Source of the DNA: Halobacteriovoraceae bacterium
Lineage (GTDB): Bacteria > Bdellovibrionota > Bacteriovoracia > Bacteriovoracales > Bacteriovoracaceae
DNA length: 64,000 bases
Assembly: GCA_002707495.1 (NCBI GenBank)
Contig: PAMZ01000018.1
Coordinates: 1 to 64,000, forward strand
Direction: 5' to 3'
Shown here: piece after piece, positions 52,646-61,653 of the stretch
Layout of the letters: every line of letters begins with the position of its first letter
How positions within the stretch are numbered: the stretch's first letter is position 1
Program-made: the position numbers and the translations under genes
The notes under the pieces: generated by a model
Databases searched by the model: none
The model's input: the letters and a program-made list of their open reading frames with translations, nothing else
What the model was told of the DNA's origin: nothing

Positions 52646-52655
52646 ATTATATAAT
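52646..52655. promoter_or_regulatory. Palindromic -10 shared by two divergent genes
   Basis: ATTATATAAT is its own reverse complement, so each strand reads a consensus TATAAT (52650-52655 plus; 52651-52646 minus). The plus ATG lies 5 nt past its -10 and the minus ATG (52638) 7 nt past. Both RNAs would begin at or within a base or two of the start codon, so both genes look leaderless. No ribosome site is seen for either. The -35 regions must lie in the opposite gene. Confidence 0.6.
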
Positions 52656-52660
52656 AGGGC

Positions 52661-53368
52661 ATGTCGCTTAAAAACCCTGTTGTCTTCATTTCGGGAGCCA
52701 TTTTGCCTTTTAATTTTAAAAAGGGTGGATACTTCAAAAATCTCAATAGTATCTACGACGATAAATCAACGTATGTCGTACCAGTCAAACACTGGGCTTC
52801 AGTTGAGGAAAATGCAATGATTATTGAACAGTATATAAAGCAACATCTATCTGAAAGGTCATTTCATATTGTTGCACACTCAAAAGGAGGCGTGGATACG
52901 TTTTTTTGGTTTCAATCAAGCCAGTTTAAGTCCAATGTATTAAGCTTTGTAGCAATGGCTTCCCCTTTTAAAGGAACTAAACTCGCTAATTTCCTCCTTG
53001 CCCCGCTTCGATTCTTTCCTGGCGTTAGCAGTGTGAAAAAGAGCTTAAATTGTCTGAGTCTCCATCAAATAGAAAAGTACACGATCGGAGAGGAGCTTCC
53101 TCAGTCTGCTTGTATTATAAGTCGAATCAAAAGCTTAAAAGGAATTTATCCACTTCTGTACATCAGTTATTTGTTCCTAAAAATCTTTGAAGGAGACAAT
53201 GATGGTGTGGTGTCTGTCAATTCTAGTAAGAAAGGTAAATTTTTAGGAGAATTTTATTGTGATCATCCAGGTTTAATAGGTCACTTTAATTCAGAAAAAA
53301 GAGAGACTATTTTCAAGTCTTGTGCTGAAAAGATAAAACAGTACCAACAGGAAATAGAAAAATGCTGA
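52661..53368 (+). CDS. Alpha/beta-fold serine hydrolase (lipase-like)
   Basis: A 235-residue hydrolase. The nucleophile is S74 in IVAHSKGG, the later acid is in DNDGVVS (about residue 180) and the His in GHFN near the C-terminus. It lacks a signal peptide. It is like the hydrolase at 58.5-59.3 kb: both share FISGAIL/FVGGILG, YFK, AHSKG and DG[VL]VS elements. Such enzymes cut lipid esters. It has a leaderless start from the palindromic promoter and overlaps the methyltransferase by 7 bp. Confidence 0.78.
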   Translation: MSLKNPVVFISGAILPFNFKKGGYFKNLNSIYDDKSTYVVPVKHWASVEENAMIIEQYIKQHLSERSFHIVAHSKGGVDTFFWFQSSQFKSNVLSFVAMASPFKGTKLANFLLAPLRFFPGVSSVKKSLNCLSLHQIEKYTIGEELPQSACIISRIKSLKGIYPLLYISYLFLKIFEGDNDGVVSVNSSKKGKFLGEFYCDHPGLIGHFNSEKRETIFKSCAEKIKQYQQEIEKC

Positions 53369-54144
53369 AAAAACGAATTCAGTTCTTCGAGTGGCAAGAT
53401 CTTCCTTGGTTTCCTCATCTTATCAGAGAGGGAATCACGGACTATCTAGCGTTCACTCTCAAGACATTTGGTTTTTACAACCCGGTTGTGCCAGTACTAG
53501 CCGAAGTTTTAGCAAAGTCTCATAAATCTACTATTGTAGATTTATGTTCAGGTTCGGGTGGTATTATGCCAGAGCTCCAAGAAGAATTTAAAAATTTGAA
53601 AAAAAATCCACCTCAAATAATACTCACAGATCGATTCCCAAATGAAACCAGTATTTCTAAGTTTAAGGCTAGTAAGACAATATCCTATCTACCGGATTCT
53701 ATTGATGCTCTCGATGTGGATAATAACCTAAACGGACTTCGTACTCTATTTACATCTTTTCATCATTTCAATAACTCCTCAGCTCAGCGGATATTACAAA
53801 ATGCCGTTGAGTCAAGAGAACCTATTTTTATTGCGGAGTTTACGAAAAGAAATTTATGGACATTTTTAATGTGCCTGCCGGTTCCCCTTTTCATGCCTTT
53901 TCTCATGCCTTTTGTAAGACCAATAAAAGCCAGTAATCTTATCTTTACTTATATCTTTCCACTTATTCCACTTTTTACCTGGTGGGATATTCTGGTAACT
54001 GTCCTAAGAACTAGGGATACGCAAGAGCTTAGTGAGTTAACTTCTGAACTCCAAGAGTTTAGCTGGAAAGTTGGTGAGATTAAAACAAGCTTCTTTTTTA
54101 CGCTTATCTACCTCTACGGTCTTCCTAGGACAACAAATCAATGA
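53362..54144 (+). CDS. SAM-dependent methyltransferase-like protein with membrane segments
   Basis: A 260-residue protein. VDLCSGSGGIMPEL near residue 60 is motif I of class I methyltransferases, and ILTDRFP the following acidic strand. Two membrane segments (about residues 170-220) follow FIAEFTKRN, so it is probably tied to the inner membrane. It overlaps the hydrolase by 7 bp and the P450 by 4 bp and is in the same run of five plus-strand genes. It probably methylates a lipid intermediate. Confidence 0.7.
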   Translation: MLKKRIQFFEWQDLPWFPHLIREGITDYLAFTLKTFGFYNPVVPVLAEVLAKSHKSTIVDLCSGSGGIMPELQEEFKNLKKNPPQIILTDRFPNETSISKFKASKTISYLPDSIDALDVDNNLNGLRTLFTSFHHFNNSSAQRILQNAVESREPIFIAEFTKRNLWTFLMCLPVPLFMPFLMPFVRPIKASNLIFTYIFPLIPLFTWWDILVTVLRTRDTQELSELTSELQEFSWKVGEIKTSFFFTLIYLYGLPRTTNQ

Positions 54145-55472
54145 GATCTTTTCCAGGCCCCAATATATTTAGTCTTCTATCCAATGCAATCTCTTTCAAA
54201 AAAGATCCTTTAGCGCAAGCACAGACTTTTCTCAATACTTACGGCGATGCTATTGAAATACAGGTAGCCTGGATGCCAATTATGGCCTTCAACACAGTTG
54301 AATATTACGACGAGATACTTAGAAAGAAGTATCAACATTTTCCTAAATCTGAAAAATATAAAGAACTCTCAGCTTTAATGGGAGAGGGATTAACGACATC
54401 TGAAGGAGATTTTTGGAAGCAAAATAGATCAAGCCTACAAAAGCTTTTTACTCCACTTGCTATTGAAACTTATCTTCATAAACTAGATAGTATCGCATTA
54501 GATTATATAGATAAAATTGGTGAATCGAAGCAAAGAGACTTCTACCAAGATATGATGCAGTTTGCTCTTGCTTCGATAACTTCAACTCTATTTAACAAAG
54601 ATTACTCTCAAGATTCTCTCAAAATAAGCCAAGCACTCCAGGACTTTATGAGTGGAATGGAAGATAGGATCTTTCAGATTCTTCCAGGTATGGAGTATCT
54701 TCCAACAGCTAAAAATAAACGTTACCAAAACTCTATCAAAATTCTAAAAGATCAGATTAAATCTATAATTTCAGAGAAAAGAACTCATGGCTTTGAGAAG
54801 GAGACTGATCTTGTTTCTCTCCTGCTTCAGGCACAACAAGATTCAACAAAGTTTAAGATTACTGACCAATATATTGAAGATGAAGTTATGACTTTTTTCT
54901 TAGCAGGACATGAAACCACGGCTAGCGCTTTGACATGGCTTATTGGACTTCTGTCTACAAATCCAACTTATCAAAGAAGAGTTCAAGATGAGATCGACCA
55001 AAATTTAAATATCGAATTCACATCCTCTGATATTAATAATCTCTCTCTATTAGATAATTGTCTCAATGAAGCTTTAAGGCTTTATCCTCCACTTTGGATG
55101 ACATCTAGACAGGCCAATAAAAGTGAAACCTTAGGTGGCAAAAAGGTTCCAAAGGGAACTATTATTGTTTTGAGTCCCTATTTTCTCCATCGAAATACCA
55201 AATACTGGACTGATCCCGAAACTTTCTATCCTGAACGATTTGAAAAGCCGCTTGTTCATAAAGATTCTTTTCAACCCTTCGGTATAGGTCCAAGAGGTTG
55301 TATCGGAGAGCGTTTCTCAAGACTTGAAATCAAAATATTAGTCATTCGACTCTTGCAGAATTATAATTTTAAATTAAAAGCAGGCTACAAGCTTGAAGCA
55401 AAACCAACCATCACGATGAGGCCGAAAAACGGTTTGCCTATTGAGTTTGAGAGGAGAAAAAATGACCAGTAA
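54141..55472 (+). CDS. Cytochrome P450
   Basis: A 443-residue heme monooxygenase. Oxygen-binding AGHETT is at residues 255-260, the E-x-x-R pair is E310/R313, and the heme thiolate is C387 in FGIGPRGCIG. The sequence is most like fatty-acid-hydroxylating bacterial P450s of the CYP102/CYP4-type branch. No redox partner gene is present in the cluster. It overlaps the methyltransferase by 4 bp and the SDR by 11 bp. It likely adds an oxygen to the acyl or terpenoid chain. Confidence 0.92.
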   Translation: MRSFPGPNIFSLLSNAISFKKDPLAQAQTFLNTYGDAIEIQVAWMPIMAFNTVEYYDEILRKKYQHFPKSEKYKELSALMGEGLTTSEGDFWKQNRSSLQKLFTPLAIETYLHKLDSIALDYIDKIGESKQRDFYQDMMQFALASITSTLFNKDYSQDSLKISQALQDFMSGMEDRIFQILPGMEYLPTAKNKRYQNSIKILKDQIKSIISEKRTHGFEKETDLVSLLLQAQQDSTKFKITDQYIEDEVMTFFLAGHETTASALTWLIGLLSTNPTYQRRVQDEIDQNLNIEFTSSDINNLSLLDNCLNEALRLYPPLWMTSRQANKSETLGGKKVPKGTIIVLSPYFLHRNTKYWTDPETFYPERFEKPLVHKDSFQPFGIGPRGCIGERFSRLEIKILVIRLLQNYNFKLKAGYKLEAKPTITMRPKNGLPIEFERRKNDQ

Positions 55473-56247
55473 GACATGGGCCATTATAACTGGAGCTTCA
55501 AGTGGAATTGGTACAGAATTAGCCAGAGAGCTTGCAGGTCTTTCTTATAATTTGGTAATTGTCGCAAGACGAGAAGAACGCTTGAATCAATTGGCTTTAG
55601 AATTAAAAAGCAAGTATTCCGTAAAAGTGCAAGTCATTACTTTAGACTTACTTAAAGATGGAGCCTGTGAAAGATTATACGCTGAAACAAAAGACCTTAA
55701 TATCGAGATCCTCATAAATAATGCTGGTTTTGGTCTTTGCAAAAAATTTGCAGACACATCCATGGACTCAATAAAAAACATCATGAAGCTTAATATGGAA
55801 GTTCCCACTGAACTAACTCGTTTGTACCTCAAAGATATGTTAAAAACTGGCAGTGGATATATTTGTCAGATTGCTTCAATAGCATCCTATCTTCCCGTTC
55901 CCTATTATAGTGTTTATGGTGCAACAAAAAGTTATTTAAGACATTTTTCAAATACTCTCTATTATGAACTTAAAAATACAGGTGTGTCACATACTGTCTT
56001 CAACCCTGGTTTTACGAGAACTGAGTTCTTTGATGTGGCTGGACAAAAGCTTGTATTTAATCAAAATATTATTTCACAATCATCAAATACTGTAGCTAAA
56101 CGGGCACTAAAAGCTATGTTTCGAAAAAAGAGATCTGCTCTTTCTAGTTTTATTAATTGGTACACAGCTTGCGTGATTGGTACATTTATACCTAAGACAT
56201 TAATTGCCAACTTCGTTTTAAGAGATATGAAAAAAACCCATGAGTAA
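55462..56247 (+). CDS. Short-chain dehydrogenase/reductase
   Basis: The ATG at 55462 follows GAGGAG; the longer TTG frame at 55441 covers the P450 end. The 261-residue enzyme has the NAD(P) motif TGASSGIG (10-17), NNAGFG near residue 83, and active-site Y-x3-K in SVYGATK. It would oxidise or reduce an alcohol/ketone, probably the P450 product. It overlaps the exporter by 8 bp. Confidence 0.9.
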   Translation: MTSKTWAIITGASSGIGTELARELAGLSYNLVIVARREERLNQLALELKSKYSVKVQVITLDLLKDGACERLYAETKDLNIEILINNAGFGLCKKFADTSMDSIKNIMKLNMEVPTELTRLYLKDMLKTGSGYICQIASIASYLPVPYYSVYGATKSYLRHFSNTLYYELKNTGVSHTVFNPGFTRTEFFDVAGQKLVFNQNIISQSSNTVAKRALKAMFRKKRSALSSFINWYTACVIGTFIPKTLIANFVLRDMKKTHE

Positions 56248-58513
56248 TTTTAAAAATAAATTGATCGAGTGGATTATCCAAAAGCCTTACAAAGTCCTTC
56301 TCGGAAATATATTTTTTCTTACTTTATTTCTACCAGGATTTACCCTTATTACCTCGGATTTTAGCTATAGGGCCTGGTACTCAGATGGAGATAGATTGCT
56401 TCAGCAATATGATCTCTTTGAATCAAAATTTGGAAACGACGATTCACTCATTATTGGTATTGAGCATCAGTCATCCGTTCTTAATCCAAAAACTCTAAAA
56501 AAAATAGACCAGATTGTTAATGACTTGTGGAAAATAAAAAAAATTATAAGAGTCGATGCCATCACTAATTTTGACCATCTTTCATCTGATGAGGAAGAGA
56601 TAGTTATTTTACCTTTAGTGGATACAGACAATTTAGAAAATTTTAATAAGAGAGATTTTTTATCCAAGATTAGTGGAGATAAATTAGTAGAAAGCTATCT
56701 CGTATCAAAAGATGAAAAACTTACCGTTATTCGAATTAATTTAAGACCTATTTTCAAACAAAGTATAAGCAATAAAGAGACAATTTCTGAAGTGAAAGAA
56801 GTTATCTCACGCCATCAGGATAGTGAGCATAATATCTTTCTCACAGGAAACGGCACATTTATTGAACTCTTACGGGAAATCACATTTTCCGATATGAGTC
56901 TTTTGATCCCTCTCGTTGGAATTTTGTTCACACTTTTACTCTTTCTTATCTTTAAAGACTTTAAAGCAGTGCTCCTTACTATAGTCACGATCTTCACATC
57001 CAATATTATTATGGGTGGTTCAGCTGGATTTCTTGGACAAGCGCTCAATACCATTTCAAGCGCCTCCCCCGTCATTCTGCTTACTGTAGCAGTCGCTGAT
57101 ACAGTCCATATTCTTACGGTATATTTCTATGGATTGAAACAAAAAATGTCTCATGTGGATGCGCTAAAATATAGTTTAGATAAAAACTTTATTCCAACTC
57201 TATTAACCAGTATTACCACCGCCATTGGATTTTTTTCGTTTTCAGGCTCTCTTATAAAATCTTTAAGCCATATGGGAATTCAAATTGGAATTGGAGTTAT
57301 TGCTGCTTGGATTTGCACTTATGGAATCCTAGGCCCTCTTATGCGCCTTTTTGGAGACAAGGGACATCTTCATCAAAAAAAGAAACATTCAAGTCACTCA
57401 TTTGCAAAGATTTATATTAATTTTTTATATCGCTATAAGAGGTCTATAAGTCTTTTTTCACTTTTTTTATTTTGTGCCTGCTTTTATGGGATAAGATACT
57501 TAGAAATAAACTTGGATCCACATGTTCAATTTCCACACGAACATGTCTTCTCAAAATCTATGAGGATTTTCAAAAGGCATTTTCCTTCGACCACTCAGGC
57601 GGAGATTATGATCCCAACTGAAAATGCAAAAGATCCCCTTTTCTTAGCCAAAGTAGATAAGCTTCAAAATTGGCTAGAAGCCAAAGACTATATTCATAGT
57701 ACTATCTCAATAAATGATATTATTAAAAAAGTTAATCATGTTGTCTTTCTTGATCCTCCAAATACTTTGCCAGATAACGAGGATAGAATTGGACAAGGGC
57801 TTCTTTTTTATACTCTAGGTTTACCCCCAGGAAGAGATTTAAACAATCGTCTAAGTCTCTCAAATGATGCTGTTAGAATTACAATTAACTGGGAGCTGAT
57901 TAAAACTAAAGACGTTATGGATCATATGACCCTTATTAAGGACAAAGCTGTCGAACTAGGTCTTACGACAGCCTTCGTAACCGGAAAAACTCCTCTTTTT
58001 CATAGCATCACACCCTATGTTGTCGAATCATTTATTGAATCTTTTGCGATTGCACTTTTCATGATTACTATTATTCTTATTCTTGTCCTCAAATCAGTTA
58101 CATTAGGACTATTAGCTTTAATCCCTAATCTTTATCCTCTTGCAATCTCTGCTGGTCTTTTTGCCTTTTCGGGAGAATATATTGATGTGGCCACGGTACT
58201 GGTTGCAAGTATCTGTTTAAGCATTGCCGTAGATGACAGTATTCATTTTCTTGTGGAGTTTAGAAAATCAAAAGACCTAGGGTTAAGTACACATAATGCG
58301 CTAGAAAAAGTATTCGCAAACACAGCGCCATCATTAATTAATACTACGACTCTCATTGCAATCGGTTTTGGAGCCCTATGCTTGGCTGATTACTTACCTA
58401 ATGTAAAGTTCGGTTTTCTTACTAGCCTAACATTGATTATAGCACTCATTGCAGATCTATTTATTCTACCGGCGATACTAATTTGGCTAGATCAGGCGAA
58501 AAAGACGCTATGA
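56240..58513 (+). CDS. MMPL/RND-superfamily lipid exporter
   Basis: A 757-residue protein with two six-segment bundles and two large periplasmic loops. The paired membrane motifs VADTVHIL and VDDSIHFL place it with the hydrophobe/amphiphile and MMPL-type transporters that move lipids, such as mycolate and hopanoid carriers. It is last in the run of five plus-strand genes, so it most likely carries the cluster's product to the periplasm or outer membrane. Its 3' end overlaps the convergent hydrolase gene by 53 bp. Confidence 0.85.
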   Translation: MSNFKNKLIEWIIQKPYKVLLGNIFFLTLFLPGFTLITSDFSYRAWYSDGDRLLQQYDLFESKFGNDDSLIIGIEHQSSVLNPKTLKKIDQIVNDLWKIKKIIRVDAITNFDHLSSDEEEIVILPLVDTDNLENFNKRDFLSKISGDKLVESYLVSKDEKLTVIRINLRPIFKQSISNKETISEVKEVISRHQDSEHNIFLTGNGTFIELLREITFSDMSLLIPLVGILFTLLLFLIFKDFKAVLLTIVTIFTSNIIMGGSAGFLGQALNTISSASPVILLTVAVADTVHILTVYFYGLKQKMSHVDALKYSLDKNFIPTLLTSITTAIGFFSFSGSLIKSLSHMGIQIGIGVIAAWICTYGILGPLMRLFGDKGHLHQKKKHSSHSFAKIYINFLYRYKRSISLFSLFLFCACFYGIRYLEINLDPHVQFPHEHVFSKSMRIFKRHFPSTTQAEIMIPTENAKDPLFLAKVDKLQNWLEAKDYIHSTISINDIIKKVNHVVFLDPPNTLPDNEDRIGQGLLFYTLGLPPGRDLNNRLSLSNDAVRITINWELIKTKDVMDHMTLIKDKAVELGLTTAFVTGKTPLFHSITPYVVESFIESFAIALFMITIILILVLKSVTLGLLALIPNLYPLAISAGLFAFSGEYIDVATVLVASICLSIAVDDSIHFLVEFRKSKDLGLSTHNALEKVFANTAPSLINTTTLIAIGFGALCLADYLPNVKFGFLTSLTLIIALIADLFILPAILIWLDQAKKTL

Positions 58514-59312
58514 TTTCACCCAAAAGCCTGTCTGTTTCTTCTTTTCTTTGAGACGAAGTTGAACTTGCCACAGGCCATGAGGTAAAAAGAAAAGAATGAT
58601 CCCCCTTAAACTCAATATTTCTGACTTTCAAGAATGGAATTTGCTGTTGTTCCCTAGATACAAGGCCATCACTTTCTAAGGCATAAAGATTTTCATAATA
58701 AGAAAACCCCAATTTAAGAATATGAGCCAGTCTTTTGTCCTTTTGATGGACACTTATTATATTCAATAATCTTCTCTCTAAAAGTCCTCTTTCTTGTTCA
58801 GACAGCCTATCTACCAAAGTCTTAAATTCCTCATACATGGCACCTGTCCTTAGATCGTTTATAGCGGGGATATGTTTTAGAAGTTTCCCCGAGAAAGAAT
58901 AAAAGGAAGAAGTCTTTTCTACTTTTCCTAAAAGAATTTCAATTAATGAGGAGCCTAAAAAGCTTCCTTGAATAAACGCTATACCTAGCACCTTCGATTT
59001 AAAGATTTCATTTTCAATAAGAGCTAAGTATAAACACTCCTGGCATCCTTTACTATGAGCAATGACAACAACTGGCTTTTTATTTTTCTGATATATTAGT
59101 TTGATTTTATTGAGAATCTTTTGAGCATTATGAGAAGTCTTATTTGGACTAGGGGGCATATAACGATAGCAATGAGGATTTTTATATTCCTTTTTTATAT
59201 AATCTATATTTGTCTTAAAATAAGACCCTCCTCCCGGAAGACTTAAGACTTCACCCAGAATTCCACCTACAAAGAGAAATTGAACTGACTGTACAAATGT
59301 CTGCCTATTCAT
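58461..59312 (-). CDS. Second alpha/beta-fold serine hydrolase (lipase-like paralogue)
   Basis: The start is set at ATG 59312, eight codons inside the longer frame. S87 in VIAHSKGC is the nucleophile; SDGLVS supplies the acid region and GDHSFLF the His. It shares the FxxGGIL, YFK, AHSKG and DG[VL]VS elements with the hydrolase at 52.7 kb, so the two are likely paralogues. It overlaps the E2-like acyltransferase by 8 bp in the same order as a pair. Confidence 0.72.
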   Translation of the reverse strand: MNRQTFVQSVQFLFVGGILGEVLSLPGGGSYFKTNIDYIKKEYKNPHCYRYMPPSPNKTSHNAQKILNKIKLIYQKNKKPVVVIAHSKGCQECLYLALIENEIFKSKVLGIAFIQGSFLGSSLIEILLGKVEKTSSFYSFSGKLLKHIPAINDLRTGAMYEEFKTLVDRLSEQERGLLERRLLNIISVHQKDKRLAHILKLGFSYYENLYALESDGLVSREQQQIPFLKVRNIEFKGDHSFLFTSWPVASSTSSQRKEETDRLLGEIIASFSPDLAKLVSPVE

Positions 59313-60123
59313 GATCCAAAAGCTCGGGGGAATCAAAATAGCGTTTCAATTCTTTAGAAAGAAGTGATCCCCTGTATCCATCCAGAATTCTATGATCAAA
59401 CGTTATACATAAACTTACTATTTTCCTTGTCTCTAACTCGCCCTTCTCATTGCAAACGGGCTCAAATCTCACTTTCCCAAGAGCACAAATAATTGGGACA
59501 TGAGTATAGGGAGCTAAGGGAACGAATGCACTATCAAAACCTAGGCTTCCGATATTGGTTATCATCATGCCGCCAAATGGATCCTTTGGCATTCCTAGAG
59601 ATTTTACATAAATATTAAGTTGATAAATAATGAATTGAATTAAATCTAATACCCATTTTGACAATTGTACAGGAACTAAACTCCAGCTATGTTTAATTTT
59701 TTTAAAGGTTTTATCTTCTTTAGAACGAATATCTTTAGCTGCTCCTGAAAGTTCCTTTGCAATTTCTTGCACAGTCTTTTTATCGACTTCCTTTAGACAG
59801 GTTCCCGAAAGATCTGCCTTATCTGCAATATGAAAAAAAATATTCGCTTGATTCCTAAAGTAAATTTTTGAAAACCGGAGCATGACATTGACGTCAGGAT
59901 ATTTCTTTAAAATTCTCCCCATAACAGCTCCCACAAAGTGAGTGATTGTTATTTTAAAGTCAGCTCCTTGATTTTTCTTTTCGATATAAGAAAGAGCCTT
60001 TTCAACTGGGAGCTTGATCTCACAATAAACCTGAGAGTCTCCATTAATCCTCCACGAGCCAATGGTAATCTTATCCCATGCACTCAGCTTTCTTTTAGGA
60101 GTTAATGAGACATTCTCTCTCAC
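59305..60123 (-). CDS. Stand-alone E2-type acyltransferase catalytic domain
   Basis: A 272-residue protein like the catalytic core of 2-oxo-acid dehydrogenase E2, with FDHRILDGY at the end (H244, D248). No lipoyl or subunit-binding domain precedes it and no E1/E3 genes are near. As a lone CAT-fold protein it could move an acyl group to a lipid or alcohol. It pairs with the hydrolase at 58.5 kb in the same way the 51.7 kb acyltransferase sits by the 52.7 kb hydrolase, but here on one strand. It follows the lipoprotein by one base. Confidence 0.75.
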   Translation of the reverse strand: MRENVSLTPKRKLSAWDKITIGSWRINGDSQVYCEIKLPVEKALSYIEKKNQGADFKITITHFVGAVMGRILKKYPDVNVMLRFSKIYFRNQANIFFHIADKADLSGTCLKEVDKKTVQEIAKELSGAAKDIRSKEDKTFKKIKHSWSLVPVQLSKWVLDLIQFIIYQLNIYVKSLGMPKDPFGGMMITNIGSLGFDSAFVPLAPYTHVPIICALGKVRFEPVCNEKGELETRKIVSLCITFDHRILDGYRGSLLSKELKRYFDSPELLDHE

Positions 60124-60537
60124 TTATTTACAATCCTCAGGGCAGTTACATTTACTCTCATTATTTCTATCACATGTGCCATCGCCACACTTAATACAAG
60201 AATAAATATATCCTCCTGCAATGCCTTTACCGCAAACATCGACAGAAGTACGATCAACTAAACCTTTACAGCATTTTCGTTTTAGATCTTTAATCGGAAG
60301 CTCCCCAGCCTGTTGTGCTGACTCTCCCAGCTCTAAACAAGTGTCATTTTTTGAGAGATCGATTTGAGGCCTAGGTAAACCGCTATTTGAGTTTTCATAG
60401 TTTTTTTCAAAGCCTGGAGCAGGTAGGTTCTTTTGCTGGATATTTTCTTTCTTTTTAACTTTTTTTTCTTCTTTTCTATTACAACCACATCCAACCACAA
60501 TTGACGATATAAGAACTAATATAAGCCAATTTCTCAT
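60124..60537 (-). CDS. Cys-rich lipoprotein
   Basis: A 137-residue lipoprotein; the acylated Cys is in the VVGC segment near residue 17. A Lys-rich linker follows, then a Cys-rich end with two CC/C pairs and a C-terminal CGDGTCDRNNESKCNCPEDC motif. This last motif (C-G-x-G-x-C-x(n)-C-P-x-D-C) is seen at the end of many exported proteins and may bind calcium. Its stop is adjacent to the acyltransferase start, so it belongs to the cluster's minus-strand arm. Confidence 0.65.
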   Translation of the reverse strand: MRNWLILVLISSIVVGCGCNRKEEKKVKKKENIQQKNLPAPGFEKNYENSNSGLPRPQIDLSKNDTCLELGESAQQAGELPIKDLKRKCCKGLVDRTSVDVCGKGIAGGYIYSCIKCGDGTCDRNNESKCNCPEDCK

Positions 60538-60609
60538 AGCAACACTCCTCTCATTAATATGACTAAATTTATTGTAGCATTCCCTTAGATAAAAAAATAG
60601 AGTTCTGGA

Positions 60610-61653
60610 TTAGCCTAGTATCTCTTTATAGATTTTCAAAGTCTGCTTCGCAGTGATTTCTCGAGTAAAATGCTCTTTTACGTTCTGATAGGCATTTTCA
60701 ATCAATTTGCTTCGAGTGTTTTGATCCGAAATCATTTTTCTCAATTGGCTACTAAGCTCATCTACAGAACCTATATTTGCCAAATATCCCGTCTTATTAT
60801 CAATTACGATTTCAGGAATCCCCCCAGCTCGGGTAGAAACAATGGGAATTCTACATATCATAGCATCTAATAACGAAGTTCCTAAGCCTTCCGTTTCACT
60901 AGTCATGAGAAAATAATCTAGTGATTTAAGGTAGCATTGAATATCAGGTAAAAACCCAGTGAAGAATAAATTAGAAAGGTCTTTTCCATACTCTTGAAGT
61001 TCTGACTTTAATGGACCGTCACCGATAATGACGAAGTTTTGTTCTGGAAAATTTTTTGCGACATCAATAAAAGTAAAATAGTCTTTATGAGGTGCTAGTG
61101 CAGAACAATTCCCAATCAAAGGCGCATTTCTTGCCAACCCAATGATGTCTCTTAAGTCTTTTTGCTTACCATCAAACCTGCTCGTATCAATTCCTGAATA
61201 AACTGTTTGAACTCTATTGGGCTCCTTGACCGCCCCCCTTGTAATCTCTGTAATCTTATTTGAGACACAAAGTATTCTCTTGATATTTGAATGATTGAAT
61301 TTTCGAAGTGACTTAACTGGAAAATCCGTTCTTTTGGAGACAATGATTGGAGTCTTCCCTCCCCAAACAGAAGCTAAATAGGCAACGGTATGAGCATTAG
61401 CCGTGTGAGTATGAATGATATCAAAGTCTTTCATGAGCCTTTTCAATTTTAGGCTACTACTAAGATTAAGGCCTCCATAGGCTGCTTCCCAAGCTTCGAA
61501 ATTTTCCGCCTTTAATCTTTTATAAGCTTCAGACGACTTTCTTGCTAATAATGAACTTTTTACTCCTTCATTATTTAATATTTTCATCAGGGAAGCCATT
61601 TGCTGTTCACCACCTCGCCATGACTTTTCTGAGTTTACATGAAGAACTTTCAC
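60610..61653 (-). CDS. Family 4 glycosyltransferase
   Basis: A 347-residue GT-B fold glycosyltransferase. N-terminal VLHVNSEKSWRGGEQQ forms the acceptor loop; SETEGLGTSLLDAM in the C-terminal half supplies the E-x7-E nucleotide-sugar motif. It would transfer a sugar to a lipid or polysaccharide of the envelope. The stop of the TRAP binding protein overlaps its start by 4 bp, so they may be co-transcribed. Confidence 0.88.
   Translation of the reverse strand: MKVLHVNSEKSWRGGEQQMASLMKILNNEGVKSSLLARKSSEAYKRLKAENFEAWEAAYGGLNLSSSLKLKRLMKDFDIIHTHTANAHTVAYLASVWGGKTPIIVSKRTDFPVKSLRKFNHSNIKRILCVSNKITEITRGAVKEPNRVQTVYSGIDTSRFDGKQKDLRDIIGLARNAPLIGNCSALAPHKDYFTFIDVAKNFPEQNFVIIGDGPLKSELQEYGKDLSNLFFTGFLPDIQCYLKSLDYFLMTSETEGLGTSLLDAMICRIPIVSTRAGGIPEIVIDNKTGYLANIGSVDELSSQLRKMISDQNTRSKLIENAYQNVKEHFTREITAKQTLKIYKEILG

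Noticed and set aside
51706..52746. Longer start of the condensation-like acyltransferase at 52746
   Set aside because: It would cross the palindromic promoter and the first 29 codons of the divergent lipase; the added residues have no family features.
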